Source of the DNA: Ruaniaceae bacterium KH17
GTDB lineage: Bacteria > Actinomycetota > Actinomycetes > Actinomycetales > Actinomycetaceae
DNA: 64,000 nt
Direction of reading: 5' to 3'
NCBI GenBank assembly: GCA_900199505.1
Contig: FZQV01000014.1
Span: 1 to 64,000 of the forward strand
Part shown: positions 9,279-18,832 of the stretch, piece by piece
How positions within the stretch are numbered: the first letter of the stretch is position 1
How the letters are laid out: the number at the start of each line of letters is the position of its first letter
Notes under the pieces: generated by a model
Told to the model about the DNA's origin: nothing
Databases searched by the model: none
Seen by the model: only the letters and a program-made list of their open reading frames with translations
Made by a program: the position numbers and the translations under genes

Positions 9279-10316
9279 TCAGGAGTTCTCTCGGCTGAAC
9301 TCAACCCAGCGGTCAAGGACGCGCTGCGCGTCGCCGGCGCGCACGGAATCGGCCACGCGCTCACACGCACTCGCAATCCGCTCCTCCAGCGTTCCCGCCA
9401 CCGAGTCACTTGCCGCGACGAGCCCGGCCGCGGCGTTCAGAACCACCGTGTCGAAGATGATGCCTTCTTCACCGGCGAACACGCGCCGCGCGACATCCGC
9501 GTTGTAGGCCGGCTCGGCCCCGCGCAGATCCTCGACGGTTGCCCGCGGGATATTGAACGCGGTCGCGTCGAGCACCTGGTGGGTCACTGCGCCGTCGCGC
9601 ACTTCCCACACGTCGTTATCCGCCACCGAGGTGAGTTCATCGAGCCCGCTGCGCCCGCGGAAAACCAGTGCGGACGTGCCCCGCTCGGCGAAGACGCCAG
9701 CAACGAGTGGCGCATGCCGAGCGGATGAGACTCCCACCGCCGAGGACCTCGGACGAGCCGGGTTAGTCAGCGGACCAAGCACATTGAACGCCGTGGCGAC
9801 ACCCAACTCGCGCCGAGTGGGTGCGGCGTGCCGCATCGACGGGTGGAAGAGGTTCGCGAAGAGGAAGGTGATGCCCACTTCCGTGGCCGCCCGGCCAACA
9901 GCCGCACGCCCGAGGCTTAGGTCCACGCCGAGTGCTTCGAGAAGGTCCGCCGATCCGGACGCCGAGGACGATGCGCGGTTACCGTGCTTCACCACGGTGG
10001 TTCCGGTTCCCGCAATGGCAATCGCCGCCATCGTGGAAATGTTCACGGTCCGGGCACGGTCACCACCCGTGCCCACTATGTCCAGTGAATCACGCGGCGC
10101 AGCGACGGACTCGGCGTGGGCCAGCATTGAGTCCGCGAGGCCTGCGAGCTCGGCGACCGACTCGCCCTTAGTCGCGAGAGCCGTCAAGAATCCGGCGAGC
10201 ACCACCGCGGAGGTCTCGCCGTTCATGACCTGGTCCATCGCCCACGCCGTCTCCGAGGAGTCGAGATCAGCGCCGCTCATGACGCGGGTGGTGAGTTCCG
10301 GCCAGGTGTGCGTCAC
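9279..10316 (-). CDS. trpD: Anthranilate phosphoribosyltransferase
   Basis: TrpD of 345 residues, the usual family length. It has the phosphoribosyl-pyrophosphate motif GTGGDRARTVNIST, the KHGNRASSS segment and the C-terminal FNVLGPLTNPARP block. It catalyses anthranilate plus PRPP to phosphoribosyl-anthranilate in tryptophan biosynthesis. The frame is open further upstream, but GTG 10316 is chosen because it forms a GTGA overlap with the stop of the preceding gene and homology begins there. No other trp gene is adjacent, as in other actinobacteria where trpD sits alone beside ctaE. Confidence 0.92.
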   Translation of the reverse strand: MTHTWPELTTRVMSGADLDSSETAWAMDQVMNGETSAVVLAGFLTALATKGESVAELAGLADSMLAHAESVAAPRDSLDIVGTGGDRARTVNISTMAAIAIAGTGTTVVKHGNRASSSASGSADLLEALGVDLSLGRAAVGRAATEVGITFLFANLFHPSMRHAAPTRRELGVATAFNVLGPLTNPARPRSSAVGVSSARHAPLVAGVFAERGTSALVFRGRSGLDELTSVADNDVWEVRDGAVTHQVLDATAFNIPRATVEDLRGAEPAYNADVARRVFAGEEGIIFDTVVLNAAAGLVAASDSVAGTLEERIASACERVADSVRAGDAQRVLDRWVEFSRENS

Positions 10317-10723
10317 TGGCTCGCCTTCGCGAACTGCTCGCGAAGTTGCCCGGCGATCGCCTCCTGCAGAGCAAGTGGCTCGTAGGGTGCGTGGACGAAT
10401 GCGTCCGATTGGGACCAATGTGAGAGCCATTCATCAAGTGGACGGCCAATCAGCATGAGAATTGGCGGGCACTCGAAAATCTCGTTCTTCAGCTGCTTGG
10501 CGAGTGCCATCCCGCCGACCTTCGCGGCCTCACCATCGAGCACCAGAAGGTCGTAGGAGTTCTCTTCGACCTTGCCCACGACGGCGGGTCCAGTGGCCGT
10601 CTCGTCCCATTCGATGATGGGCAGATCCTTCGCGGCACGCCGTCCGACGGAGTCGATCACGTGCCGGCGTGTCGCCGCATCATCACTGTAGAGCAGGACT
10701 CGAGTGGTTTCTGTTTCGGACAT
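10313..10723 (-). CDS. Receiver-like protein (atypical response regulator domain)
   Basis: This 136-residue single-domain protein resembles a CheY receiver. It has an acidic pair after strand 1 (LLYSDD, D14-D15) and a candidate phospho-acceptor at D63 ([10 protein letters not shown]). The normally invariant Lys near the C-terminus is missing, since that segment reads [11 protein letters not shown]. It may therefore be a pseudo-receiver that is not controlled by phosphorylation. There is no output domain. ATG 10723 has AAGGA upstream, and the gene is translationally coupled to trpD through GTGA. It is divergent from ctaE. Confidence 0.6.
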   Translation of the reverse strand: MSETETTRVLLYSDDAATRRHVIDSVGRRAAKDLPIIEWDETATGPAVVGKVEENSYDLLVLDGEAAKVGGMALAKQLKNEIFECPPILMLIGRPLDEWLSHWSQSDAFVHAPYEPLALQEAIAGQLREQFAKASQ

Positions 10724-10827
10724 TGGGTTCCTTCCAGCTTCTGTGTCTCCCATCATACGTTGGCTTTGATCACACAATTGCCCGGGACTTTCGGCCCATT
10801 CAACGAGAGTTCTGCATGGAAATCGGA

Positions 10828-10833
10828 CATAAT
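10828..10833 (+). promoter_or_regulatory. Putative -10 box for ctaE-qcrCAB, leaderless
   Basis: CATAAT ends six bases before the GTG at 10840. This supports that GTG over the upstream in-frame ATG at 10816. Confidence 0.5.
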
Positions 10834-10839
10834 GACAAG

Positions 10840-11466
10840 GTGTCGACTCAATCAGCAGTAGCAGCACACGCACACGTCGAACGTCCGAACACGACGTCGG
10901 TGGGTGTCATCGTGTGGCTTGCCAGCGAACTCATGTTCTTCGCCGGACTCTTCGCGATGTACTTCACGCATCGTGCCGTGCACGCGGACCAGTGGTACGA
11001 ATGGTCGAGTGCCCTGAACATCCAGTTCGCCCTCGTAAACACGACGGTCCTGGTCCTCTCCTCTGTCACCTGCCAGATGGGCGTCAATGCGGCCGAGAAC
11101 TTCCGCACCTGGCGGACCGGCTCATTCTTCGACGTCCGCAAGTGGGGCGTTGTCGAGTGGTACACCCTCACGTTCCTGATGGGTGCCTTCTTCATCGCCG
11201 GCCAGGTGTACGAGTATGCCGAGCTGTACCAGCACGGCCTGCACGTCTCCTCACCATATGGCTCGGTGTTCTTCATCACGACCGGCTTCCACGGCCTGCA
11301 CGTGCTCGGCGGTCTGATCGCGTTCCTGTTCGTTCTCGGACGCGTCTTTACGGCAAAGCGCTACGGGCACCACGAGGCCACCTCGGCCGTCGTGACGTCC
11401 TACTACTGGCACTTCGTTGACCTCGTGTGGGTCGCGCTGTTCGCCACCATCTACTTCATCCGCTAG
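10840..11466 (+). CDS. ctaE: Cytochrome c oxidase subunit III
   Basis: This 208-residue membrane protein has five predicted transmembrane segments and the subunit III signature [31 protein letters not shown] and [14 protein letters not shown] are the other conserved blocks. It is part of the aa3 terminal oxidase at the plasma membrane. GTG 10840 is preferred because it follows a -10 box at leaderless spacing and gives the family's usual N-terminus just before [16 protein letters not shown]. It heads ctaE-qcrC-qcrA-qcrB, the actinobacterial arrangement in which cytochrome bcc and aa3 form one supercomplex. Confidence 0.93.
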   Translation: MSTQSAVAAHAHVERPNTTSVGVIVWLASELMFFAGLFAMYFTHRAVHADQWYEWSSALNIQFALVNTTVLVLSSVTCQMGVNAAENFRTWRTGSFFDVRKWGVVEWYTLTFLMGAFFIAGQVYEYAELYQHGLHVSSPYGSVFFITTGFHGLHVLGGLIAFLFVLGRVFTAKRYGHHEATSAVVTSYYWHFVDLVWVALFATIYFIR

Positions 11467-11481
11467 CTAAAAGGGAGTCTC

Positions 11482-12258
11482 ATGGCTGAGTCTGCTCGCC
11501 GGAGTCGAGTAGCACCCCTGGTGTTACTCGTCCTCGCACTCTTGCTGACAACGGTGTTGTACGCCGTGATCTCAACCACCGCCCAGGCCGATACCTCTCC
11601 TGAGAGCACGAGTGACATCGCCCAGGGAGAGAAGCTCTTCCAGGCCAACTGCTCCACGTGCCACGGCGCCACCGCCGAAGGAACGGACATTGGCCCGTCG
11701 CTCATCGGCGTCGGTGCGGCGTCGGTGCACTTCCAGGTGTCCACCGGCCGCATGCCGATGGCCGCGTATGTGGCGCAGGCACCCGCGAAGCCCGCCGTGT
11801 TTGGCGAAGAGGAGACCAAGCAGCTGGCCGCATTCGTTGCCTCGCTCGGCGCCGGACCGGCGATCCCCTCCGAGGAGATGGTGGATCCCACACTCGGCAA
11901 CGCCGCGAACGGAATGCTGCTCTACCGCACGAACTGCGCCATGTGCCATAACGCTGTCGGCGCTGGCGGCGCGCTCTCCGAGGGCAAGTTCGCGCCCGAT
12001 CTCTACGGCACCACACCGACCCAGATGTACGAGGCGATGCTGACCGGCCCGCAGGCCATGCCCGTCTTCAACGAGGCCTCGATTACCTCTGAAGAGAAGC
12101 GCGACATCATCTCCTACCTCACCGAGCAGCGCGAGGTGTCCCCTGGCGGCATCAACATGGGTTCACTCGGACCCGTGGGTGAAGGCTTCTGGATTTGGGT
12201 GCTTGGTATTGGCGGCCTGATTGGTCTCGCGGTCTGGGTGGGAGCGAAGTCCTCATGA
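11482..12258 (+). CDS. qcrC: Diheme cytochrome c subunit of the bcc complex
   Basis: This 258-residue protein has an N-terminal membrane anchor (about 11-30), two cytochrome c domains with haem motifs CSTCH (about 57) and CAMCH (about 153), and a C-terminal membrane helix. This is the typical QcrC of bacteria that lack soluble cytochrome c. Here one haem takes over that role and passes electrons directly to CtaC CuA. Met ligands are plausible at GRMPM and PQAMPVF. AAAGGGAG lies upstream of the ATG. The gene overlaps qcrA by ATGA. Confidence 0.95.
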   Translation: MAESARRSRVAPLVLLVLALLLTTVLYAVISTTAQADTSPESTSDIAQGEKLFQANCSTCHGATAEGTDIGPSLIGVGAASVHFQVSTGRMPMAAYVAQAPAKPAVFGEEETKQLAAFVASLGAGPAIPSEEMVDPTLGNAANGMLLYRTNCAMCHNAVGAGGALSEGKFAPDLYGTTPTQMYEAMLTGPQAMPVFNEASITSEEKRDIISYLTEQREVSPGGINMGSLGPVGEGFWIWVLGIGGLIGLAVWVGAKSS

Positions 12259-13283
12259 GCAACGACATCACACAGCACGAGATCCCGGACTCCTTCGAGA
12301 ATCCGGGGCTTCCGCCACACAAGCACCGCCTAAGTGACGAGAGCGAGAAGGCAGCAAAGCGGGCGGAGCGCCAGACTGCTGGGCTCTTCACCTTCTCGAT
12401 ACTCGCAAGCCTCGTGGGTATCGTCGGCTTTTTCCTTGTCCCGGCCGGAGAGACGCTCCTTGGGGTTCGGCTCGGCACCACGATTCTCGGCCTCGGCCTC
12501 GGAATTGGAATGCTCGGGATCGGCCTCGGAGCCGTGCACTGGGCGAAGTCCCTCATGAACGACGAAGAGCAGGTCGAGGATCGCCATGCGATCCCCTCGG
12601 ATGCTGAGACTCGCGTGGTTGCAGTCGGCATGCTGGAGCGCGGCGCGAAGGACGCCAATGTGGCGCGCCGCCCCGTCCTGAAGGGAACGCTGCTCGGCGC
12701 GATCCTGTTGGCTCCGCTGACATTCCTCGTACCGCTCGTGGTCAACCTCAGCGACAACTGGTCCTTCCGGCAGTTCCAGCACACCGCGTGGGCCAACAAG
12801 CCCGAAGGCGCGAAGGGCCGCCGCCTCGCCACCGATCCCGCTGGTCGCCCGATTCGCGCGGCTGACGTCACCAACAACTCCGTGTTCCACGTGATCCCCC
12901 ACGACCTCGGCAAGCTACCCGGCGAAGAAGACTTCTTGAACGAGAAGGCCAAGGCAATCGTGCTCCTGGTGCGCATTGAGCCGGAACTCCTCAAGGTATC
13001 CGAGGGCAAGGAAGACTGGAACTACCACGGCATCATCGCCTTCTCGAAGGTGTGTACCCACGTGGGGTGCCCGGTGGCACTCTATGAGCAGACCACCAAG
13101 CACCTGCTCTGCCCGTGCCACCAGTCCACGTTTGATCTCACCGATGAGGCGAAGGTGGTCTTCGGCCCCGCCAAGCGGCCGCTCCCACAGTTGCCCATCT
13201 CGGTCGACGACGAGGGCTACCTCATCGCAACCTCCGACTTCGATGAACCGATCGGTCCGAGCTTCTGGGAGCGTGACAAGTGA
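12255..13283 (+). CDS. qcrA: Rieske iron-sulfur subunit of the bcc complex
   Basis: This 342-residue protein has the Rieske [2Fe-2S] ligand motifs CTHVGC (about 266) and CPCHQS (about 286). The N-terminal half carries about three membrane segments, as in actinobacterial QcrA, instead of the single anchor of mitochondrial Rieske proteins. It takes electrons from quinol and passes them to QcrC. ATG 12255 is chosen because it forms ATGA with the qcrC stop. The C-terminus overlaps qcrB by GTGA, so the three subunits are translationally coupled. Confidence 0.95.
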   Translation: MSNDITQHEIPDSFENPGLPPHKHRLSDESEKAAKRAERQTAGLFTFSILASLVGIVGFFLVPAGETLLGVRLGTTILGLGLGIGMLGIGLGAVHWAKSLMNDEEQVEDRHAIPSDAETRVVAVGMLERGAKDANVARRPVLKGTLLGAILLAPLTFLVPLVVNLSDNWSFRQFQHTAWANKPEGAKGRRLATDPAGRPIRAADVTNNSVFHVIPHDLGKLPGEEDFLNEKAKAIVLLVRIEPELLKVSEGKEDWNYHGIIAFSKVCTHVGCPVALYEQTTKHLLCPCHQSTFDLTDEAKVVFGPAKRPLPQLPISVDDEGYLIATSDFDEPIGPSFWERDK

Positions 13284-14935
13284 GCCAGCAACCCACAACT
13301 GCGGCGGGGAAGACGGCCGATTACCTCGACCAGCGCACCGGGATCGGGAAGGCCGTCAAGGAGTTCGCCCGCAAGATCTTCCCCGATCACTGGTCGTTCC
13401 TGCTCGGCGAAGTGGCGCTCTACTCGTTTATCGTGCTGGTGCTTACGGGCATCTTCATGGCGATCTACTTCGACCCGTCGATGGCCGAGGTGCACTACCC
13501 CGAGGACGCGCTCCCCGTCACGATGCAGGGCGTCGAGATGTCTCGCGCGTTCGCCTCCACGCTGAACCTCTCCTTCCATGTGACCGGTGGCCTGCTCATG
13601 CGGCAGATTCACCACTGGGCGGCATTGCTGTTCATGGCGTCGATCGTGACGCATATGTTCCGTGTCTTCTTCACCGGCGCCTTCCGTAAGCCCCGCGAGA
13701 TCAACTGGCTGATCGGGTTCACTCTCATGATTCTCGGCCTTCTGGCCGGATTCACGGGCTACTCCCTGCCCGACGACGTTCTCTCGGGTAACGGCCTGCG
13801 CATCGCGGATGGTGTGGCGAAGTCGATTCCGCTCATCGGGAGCTTTGCCTCGCTCGCGCTCTTCGGCGGCGAGTTCCCGGGACACGACATTATTCCCCGG
13901 CTCTTCGCGGCGCACATTCTGCTCGTGCCGGGCCTGATCATCGCGCTGGTCACAGTGCACCTGCTTCTGGTCGTCGTACACAAGCACACCCAGTACCCCG
14001 GCCCGGGCCGCACCGAGAAGAATGTGGTGGGCTATCCAGTCTTACCCGTCTATGCCGCAAAAGCCGGAGGCTGGTTCTTCATCGTTTTCGGTTTCCTGGC
14101 GATGATGGGTGCGTTGCTCCAGATCAACCCCGTGTGGAACTACGGCCCGTACGATCCCTCCCCCGTCTCAGCAGGCGCACAACCCGACTGGTACATGCTG
14201 TTCCTCGAAGGAGCATTGCGTCTGGCGCCAGGCCAGTGGGAGATCGTGCTCTTTGGCTTTACCATTCCGCTGAACATTCTGATTCCGGGCGTCGTGGTAC
14301 CGGGCATCCTGTTCACGTTGCTGGGCGCCTACCCATTCATTGAAGCCGCTGCCCGCAAGGACAAGGACGAGCACCACATCCTCGACCGTCCCCGCAACCA
14401 GCCGGTGCGCACCGCTCTCGGCGTGGCCTACCTCGCGGCATTCATCATCATCGTGCTCGCCGGTTCGAACGACATCATTGCCACGCACTTCCACATCGAC
14501 ATGTTCGATCTGACCCGGGCGTTCCAGATCGGGCTCTTTGTTGTCCCCGTGTTGGTGTACATGCTGGTCAAGCGGATCTGCATTGGCCTGCAACGCCGTG
14601 ACCGCGAGCTCGTCCTCCACGGTCACGAGACGGGCCGTGTGGTCCAGCTCGAGTCCGGCGAGTTCATGGAGGTGCACCGCCCCCTCGACGAGCACGAGCT
14701 GTGGAACCTGGTGTCCTTCACGAAGGAGGCACCGCTCGAGATCGGTCCGGCCACCGATGAGCTGGGTAACCCGCGGCCCGGACACAAGAAGGACAAGCGC
14801 CGCCAGGCGCTCTCCCGGTTCTTCTTCGAGGATCGTGTCCAGCCAGTCACCCCCGCCGAATACGCCGCCGCGCAGGCGCAGCATCATGGTGCGGTCGAAG
14901 GTGCGAGCGGGCACGCCGAGATCGAGCAGGACTGA
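13280..14935 (+). CDS. qcrB: Cytochrome b subunit of the bcc complex
   Basis: This 551-residue cytochrome b has eight or nine hydrophobic segments. Two His pairs ligate haems bL and bH (LSFHVTGG with HHWAALLFMASIVTHMFR, and AAHILL with LVTVHLL). PEWY-type quinol-site chemistry is represented by PDWYMLFLEGALR. The C-terminal 120 residues form a charged cytoplasmic extension typical of actinobacterial QcrB. It oxidises menaquinol at the membrane. The GTG start is coupled to qcrA. A hairpin terminator follows. Confidence 0.95.
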   Translation: MSQQPTTAAGKTADYLDQRTGIGKAVKEFARKIFPDHWSFLLGEVALYSFIVLVLTGIFMAIYFDPSMAEVHYPEDALPVTMQGVEMSRAFASTLNLSFHVTGGLLMRQIHHWAALLFMASIVTHMFRVFFTGAFRKPREINWLIGFTLMILGLLAGFTGYSLPDDVLSGNGLRIADGVAKSIPLIGSFASLALFGGEFPGHDIIPRLFAAHILLVPGLIIALVTVHLLLVVVHKHTQYPGPGRTEKNVVGYPVLPVYAAKAGGWFFIVFGFLAMMGALLQINPVWNYGPYDPSPVSAGAQPDWYMLFLEGALRLAPGQWEIVLFGFTIPLNILIPGVVVPGILFTLLGAYPFIEAAARKDKDEHHILDRPRNQPVRTALGVAYLAAFIIIVLAGSNDIIATHFHIDMFDLTRAFQIGLFVVPVLVYMLVKRICIGLQRRDRELVLHGHETGRVVQLESGEFMEVHRPLDEHELWNLVSFTKEAPLEIGPATDELGNPRPGHKKDKRRQALSRFFFEDRVQPVTPAEYAAAQAQHHGAVEGASGHAEIEQD

Positions 14936-14951
14936 GTGACACTTCGGTCAG

Positions 14952-14976
14952 CGGGCGCCTCGTGAAGGGGCGCCCG
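14952..14976 (+). terminator. Hairpin after qcrB
   Basis: An 8-bp GC-rich stem (CGGGCGCC / GGCGCCCG) with a 9-base loop, followed by a T-containing stretch (TTGCCGTTT). It sits 16 bases after the qcrB stop and probably ends the ctaE-qcrCAB transcript. Confidence 0.65.
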
Positions 14977-15026
14977 TTGCCGTTTCGCCGCCAGCGGATT
15001 GGTCCGGCGGAAAAGCTCAAACGACA

Positions 15027-15032
15027 TAGAGT
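15027..15032 (+). promoter_or_regulatory. Putative -10 box for sodA
   Basis: TAGAGT lies 26 bases before the sodA ATG. A strong ribosome binding site, AAGGAG at 15047-15052, follows, so sodA has a leadered mRNA, unlike many genes in this window. Confidence 0.4.
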
Positions 15033-15058
15033 GAAATAACCGAGAAAAGGAGAACCAT

Positions 15059-15670
15059 ATGGCGATCTACACGCTTCCTGAACTTCCCTACGACTATGCA
15101 GCGCTTGAGCCGCACATCAGCGCCACCATTATGGAGTTGCACCACTCAAAGCACCACGCCGCGTACGTGGCCGGTGCAAACACCGCTCTTGAGCAGCTCG
15201 CCGAAGCGCGTGAGAACGGCGCTTTCGGTGCCATCCCTAAGTTGGAGAAAGACCTCGCCTTCCACGTGGGTGGCCACGTGAACCACTCGATCTTCTGGAA
15301 GAACCTCGCCCCGAACGCCGGTGGCGAGCCTGAGGGCGAGGTTGCCGCCGCGATCCAGGACTCGTTCGGCTCCTTCGCGGGCTTCAAGGGCCAGTTCACC
15401 GCCGCCGCCATGAGCCTCCAGGGCTCCGGCTGGGCCGTACTCGCCTACGAACCCCTCTCGCAGAAGCTCGTGACCTACCAGCTCTTCGACCAGCAGGGGA
15501 ATGTCCCCGTGACTACCCTCCCGCTGCTGCAGCTGGACATGTGGGAGCACGCGTTCTACCTGGACTACAAGAACGTGAAGGCGGACTACGTCACGGCGTT
15601 CTGGAACATCATCAACTGGGAGAATGTGGCCGAACGTCTCGAGGCCGCGAAGGCGACGAACCTCATCTGA
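15059..15670 (+). CDS. sodA: Superoxide dismutase, Mn/Fe type
   Basis: SodA of 203 residues, normal for the Mn/Fe family. It has the N-terminal [13 protein letters not shown], the metal-ligand His in [13 protein letters not shown], the second His in HVNHSIFW, and the signature [11 protein letters not shown] carrying the last two ligands. It dismutates superoxide in the cytoplasm. No signal peptide is seen. The metal (Mn, Fe or cambialistic) cannot be fixed with confidence from sequence. It is placed between the two halves of the respiratory oxidase cluster, where superoxide arises. Confidence 0.95.
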   Translation: MAIYTLPELPYDYAALEPHISATIMELHHSKHHAAYVAGANTALEQLAEARENGAFGAIPKLEKDLAFHVGGHVNHSIFWKNLAPNAGGEPEGEVAAAIQDSFGSFAGFKGQFTAAAMSLQGSGWAVLAYEPLSQKLVTYQLFDQQGNVPVTTLPLLQLDMWEHAFYLDYKNVKADYVTAFWNIINWENVAERLEAAKATNLI

Positions 15671-15678
15671 GCCAACAG

Positions 15679-15710
15679 AAAACGCCCCGTGGCTAGCCAC
15701 GGGGCGTTTT
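15679..15710. terminator. Bidirectional terminator between sodA and ctaF
   Basis: A perfect 32-base palindrome with A4 at one end and T4 at the other. The arms are AAAACGCCCCGTGGCT and AGCCACGGGGCGTTTT. It lies between the convergent stops of sodA (15670) and ctaF (15725) and should terminate transcription in both directions. Confidence 0.88.
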
Positions 15711-15724
15711 CGCGTCTCAGGACA

Positions 15725-16162
15725 TCAGTGCGCGTGTTGCCCTCGGGAGAACTCGTACACATGGCCCACGAGGCCCACCAGTGTGAGCGCCACACCAATT
15801 CCCACCATCCACCAGGCGATAAGTGCGACGCCAAGGAAGCAGATCGCGGCGGCAACCCCGAGCACGAGCGGCCACCACGAGTGCGGGGCAAACGTGCCTA
15901 CCTCACCTGCGGCCTCGGCGATCTCAGCGTCGAAGCGATCTGAGGGACGTACCGGGATGCGGCGCGAGAGGATGAACAGATATCCGGCGATAATCGCGGC
16001 GAAGGCTGCCAGTAGGAGGAACACCGTGGTGCCCACCGGCTCGGCATCGGAGACCACCAGATACACGATGCCCACAATCCCGAAGAAGGGCACGAGGATC
16101 CCGAACAGGATCATCTCATTCCGCAACGAGGTCGTGGGATTGTTCGGAGTCTTGTCGCTCAT
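15725..16162 (-). CDS. ctaF: Cytochrome c oxidase subunit IV
   Basis: This 145-residue protein has four membrane segments in two hairpins, the shape of actinobacterial CtaF. The segments are [39 protein letters not shown], and two more after a polar linker with [10 protein letters not shown]. It stabilises the aa3 oxidase and the bcc-aa3 supercomplex. ATG 16162 is chosen because it overlaps the ctaD stop (ATGA), although the frame is open further upstream. Confidence 0.88.
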   Translation of the reverse strand: MSDKTPNNPTTSLRNEMILFGILVPFFGIVGIVYLVVSDAEPVGTTVFLLLAAFAAIIAGYLFILSRRIPVRPSDRFDAEIAEAAGEVGTFAPHSWWPLVLGVAAAICFLGVALIAWWMVGIGVALTLVGLVGHVYEFSRGQHAH

Positions 16163-17853
16163 GCGTTCGCCTTTCCTGAGATGCTGGCGTGGACGGTGTC
16201 GAGTGCCGCCACCTCTGGGTGGTGCAGATCGAACGCCGGGCGCTCGGAGCGGATCCGCGGAATCGAGGTGAAGTTGTGGCGCGGCACTGGGCAGGCCGTG
16301 GCCCACTCGAGTGAGTTGCCGTAACCCCACGGATCATCGACGAAGACGGTGCGCGGCCCGCGCTGCGTCTTCACGAAGTTCCACATGAAGAACAAGGTGG
16401 AGATCGCCGTCAGGAATGCGCCCACGGTCGAGACCTGGTTCAGGAACTGGAACCCGTCCTCCACCATGTAGACCGCGTACCGGCGGGGCATGCCCTCAAC
16501 GCCGAGCCAGTGCTGCACGAGGAACGTGGTGTGGAATCCGATGAACAGCGTCCAGAAGTGCCACTTGCCGAGTTTCTCGTCAAGCATCCGGCCAGTCCAC
16601 TTGGGCCACCAGAAGTAGAAGCCCGAGAACATCGCAAACACCACGGTTCCGAAGACCACGTAGTGGAAGTGTGCCACCACGAAGTAGGTGTCGTGGATAT
16701 GCCAGTCCATCGCGGGGCTAGCGAGGATCACTCCAGTGAGGCCGCCGAACACGAAGGTGAAGAGGAAGCCCAGCGAGAACAACATGGGCGATTCGAAGCT
16801 GATCTTGCCGCGCCACATGGTGCCGAGCCAGTTGAAGATCTTGACGCCGGTGGGCACTGAGATCGCCATGGTGAGCAGCGAGAAGAAGCCAAGCATCACG
16901 GCGCCGGTCGTGTACATGTGGTGCGCCCACACGGAGATCGAAAGCGCGGCGATCGCGATGGTGGCCATCACAAGAGTCTTGTATCCGAAGATCGGCTTAC
17001 GCGAGAACACCGGAATCACCTCGGAGACGATGCCAAAGAATGGCAACGCGATGATGTACACCTCCGGGTGTCCGAAGAACCAGAACAGGTGTTGGAACAA
17101 GACGGGGCCGCCGGATTCGGCAGCGTAGATACCGCCATTGAGAACACGGTCGTAGAGCAATCCGAAGAGTGCAGCGGCAAGAACCGGAAACGCCATCAGC
17201 ACGAGGATCGAGGTGATCAGCGTGTTCCAGGTGAAGATCGGCATGCGGAACATGGTCATTCCGGGGGCGCGCATCGTCATGATCGTGGCGATGAAGTTCA
17301 CCGAACCAAAGATGGTTCCGAAACCGGTCATGGCCAAGCCGGCGATCCACAGATCAACGCCGACGCCGGGCGTATAGGCCGAGGTGGACAGGGGCACGTA
17401 GCCGGTCCAACCCATTGAGGCGGCGCCGCCGGGGCTCAGGAAGCCGGCGCAGGCGATCAATCCGCCGAAGAGGAACAGCCAGTAGGCGAACATGTTCAGG
17501 CGCGGGAAGGCGACATCCGGTGCACCGATCTGCAACGGCACCATGATGTTGCCGAACGCGGTGAACAGCGGCGTCGCGAAGAGGAATAGCATGATCGTGC
17601 CGTGCATTGTGAAGAGCTGGTTGTACTGGTCCTTCGATTGCAGAAGCATCTCCGGGGAGAACAGCTCAATGCGAATCACCATGGCCATCAGGCCCGCCAC
17701 GATGAAGAAGAAGAATGCGGTGTACAAGTACATGTACCCGATCACCTTGTGATCGGTGGAGGTGATCCAGGAGACCAGGGTTTGGCCAAGCGACTGGCGC
17801 TTCGGAGGAAGCCCGCGGACTTCTTCGCTGGTCTCGATCGCAGTCGTTGCCAT
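16159..17853 (-). CDS. ctaD: Cytochrome c oxidase subunit I
   Basis: This is the 564-residue haem-copper oxidase catalytic subunit with about 12 membrane segments. The ligand regions are visible. [12 protein letters not shown] carries the low-spin haem His, GHPEVYI carries the CuB His and cross-linked Tyr, WAHHMYTTG carries the CuB His pair, and [10 protein letters not shown] carries the haem a3 and a His pair. It reduces O2 to water and pumps protons. It overlaps ctaC by one base (TGATG) and ctaF by ATGA, so ctaC-ctaD-ctaF is a tight operon. Confidence 0.96.
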   Translation of the reverse strand: MATTAIETSEEVRGLPPKRQSLGQTLVSWITSTDHKVIGYMYLYTAFFFFIVAGLMAMVIRIELFSPEMLLQSKDQYNQLFTMHGTIMLFLFATPLFTAFGNIMVPLQIGAPDVAFPRLNMFAYWLFLFGGLIACAGFLSPGGAASMGWTGYVPLSTSAYTPGVGVDLWIAGLAMTGFGTIFGSVNFIATIMTMRAPGMTMFRMPIFTWNTLITSILVLMAFPVLAAALFGLLYDRVLNGGIYAAESGGPVLFQHLFWFFGHPEVYIIALPFFGIVSEVIPVFSRKPIFGYKTLVMATIAIAALSISVWAHHMYTTGAVMLGFFSLLTMAISVPTGVKIFNWLGTMWRGKISFESPMLFSLGFLFTFVFGGLTGVILASPAMDWHIHDTYFVVAHFHYVVFGTVVFAMFSGFYFWWPKWTGRMLDEKLGKWHFWTLFIGFHTTFLVQHWLGVEGMPRRYAVYMVEDGFQFLNQVSTVGAFLTAISTLFFMWNFVKTQRGPRTVFVDDPWGYGNSLEWATACPVPRHNFTSIPRIRSERPAFDLHHPEVAALDTVHASISGKANA

Positions 17854-18698
17854 CAGTGATCGCCTCCTGTGTTGCCCCAGCGGTTCAGTGTTGGATCGTC
17901 GAGCGAACCGGTGTTGCCTTCCGCCTCGTACCCAGCCATGACGTCTTCAAACTCGGCAAGCGAGACCACCTCGACCTTGAACAGCATCTCGGAGTGGAAC
18001 TCACCGCACATCTCGGCGCATTTTCCAGCGTAGGTGCCTTCGAGGGTGGGGGTCACCTGGAACACGTTGGTGCGTCCGGGAATCATGTCCGTCTTGTAGA
18101 GGAACGCCGGGATCCAGAAGGCATGCTGCACATCGCGTGAGTGCACGCGGAACTCGACATTTTCATCTACCGGCAGGTAGAGCGTGGGCAGGTGCTCGAA
18201 GTCGTCACCTTTGCCTTCGACCATAATCCGCTCGCCGGAATAGTGGACGTCGTAGTCCTCGTAGTAGAAGTCCCAGCTCCACTGCTTGCCGTAAACGTCA
18301 ATGGTGATGTCTGGATTGTCGTCGAGTTCCAGCACGGTCTCGATCGTGCGCTGCGAGTTCACGAAGAGCACGCCCACCAACACAATCGGGATCACGGTGT
18401 ACATGAGTTCAAGCGGCACGTGGTACTGCAACTGCACGGGCATCTCGTTGTCGCCCTTGCGCTTGCGGTACACGATGAGTGCCCAAATCATGAGGCCCCA
18501 CACGAGCACGCCGACGGCGAGTAGTGCGATCCAGGATCCGTTCCACAACGAGATCATGTCCCCGGTCTTGTTGGTGACATCAGGGGTCGATGGCAGGAAG
18601 CCATTTCGAACGGTCTCCGATGAGCATCCACTGAGAATGAGTGCAACGATCGCACCGATCCCTGCGACCCGCGTTGCTCTTGAGCGCTTCTGCACCAC
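17853..18698 (-). CDS. ctaC: Cytochrome c oxidase subunit II
   Basis: This 281-residue subunit has a lipoprotein-type signal ([12 protein letters not shown], Cys at about residue 26), two membrane segments and an extracytoplasmic cupredoxin domain. The CuA ligand set is complete: an upstream His in DVQHAFWIP and the block [12 protein letters not shown] at about 225-236. It accepts electrons from QcrC. The start is GTG 18698 with GGAAGG five bases upstream, and the next codon is also GTG. It leads the ctaC-D-F operon. Confidence 0.95.
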   Translation of the reverse strand: MVQKRSRATRVAGIGAIVALILSGCSSETVRNGFLPSTPDVTNKTGDMISLWNGSWIALLAVGVLVWGLMIWALIVYRKRKGDNEMPVQLQYHVPLELMYTVIPIVLVGVLFVNSQRTIETVLELDDNPDITIDVYGKQWSWDFYYEDYDVHYSGERIMVEGKGDDFEHLPTLYLPVDENVEFRVHSRDVQHAFWIPAFLYKTDMIPGRTNVFQVTPTLEGTYAGKCAEMCGEFHSEMLFKVEVVSLAEFEDVMAGYEAEGNTGSLDDPTLNRWGNTGGDH

Positions 18699-18802
18699 TG
18701 CAACCTTCCGACGACGAGCTGACTAATCGGGACTTTCGTCCCTCAGAACAGCCTACCCCCGATGATTGGCGGTTTCTCGCTGAAACTCGCGCGGGATACG
18801 TG

Positions 18803-18825
18803 CCGCATGCCACGTTTTCATGCGG
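18803..18825 (-). terminator. Weak hairpin after the FKBP gene
   Basis: CCGCATG and CATGCGG form a 7-bp stem with a 9-base loop just beyond the stop of the minus-strand FKBP gene (18833). No T-run follows, so the terminator role is uncertain. Confidence 0.3.
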
Positions 18826-18832
18826 TGGGTCG

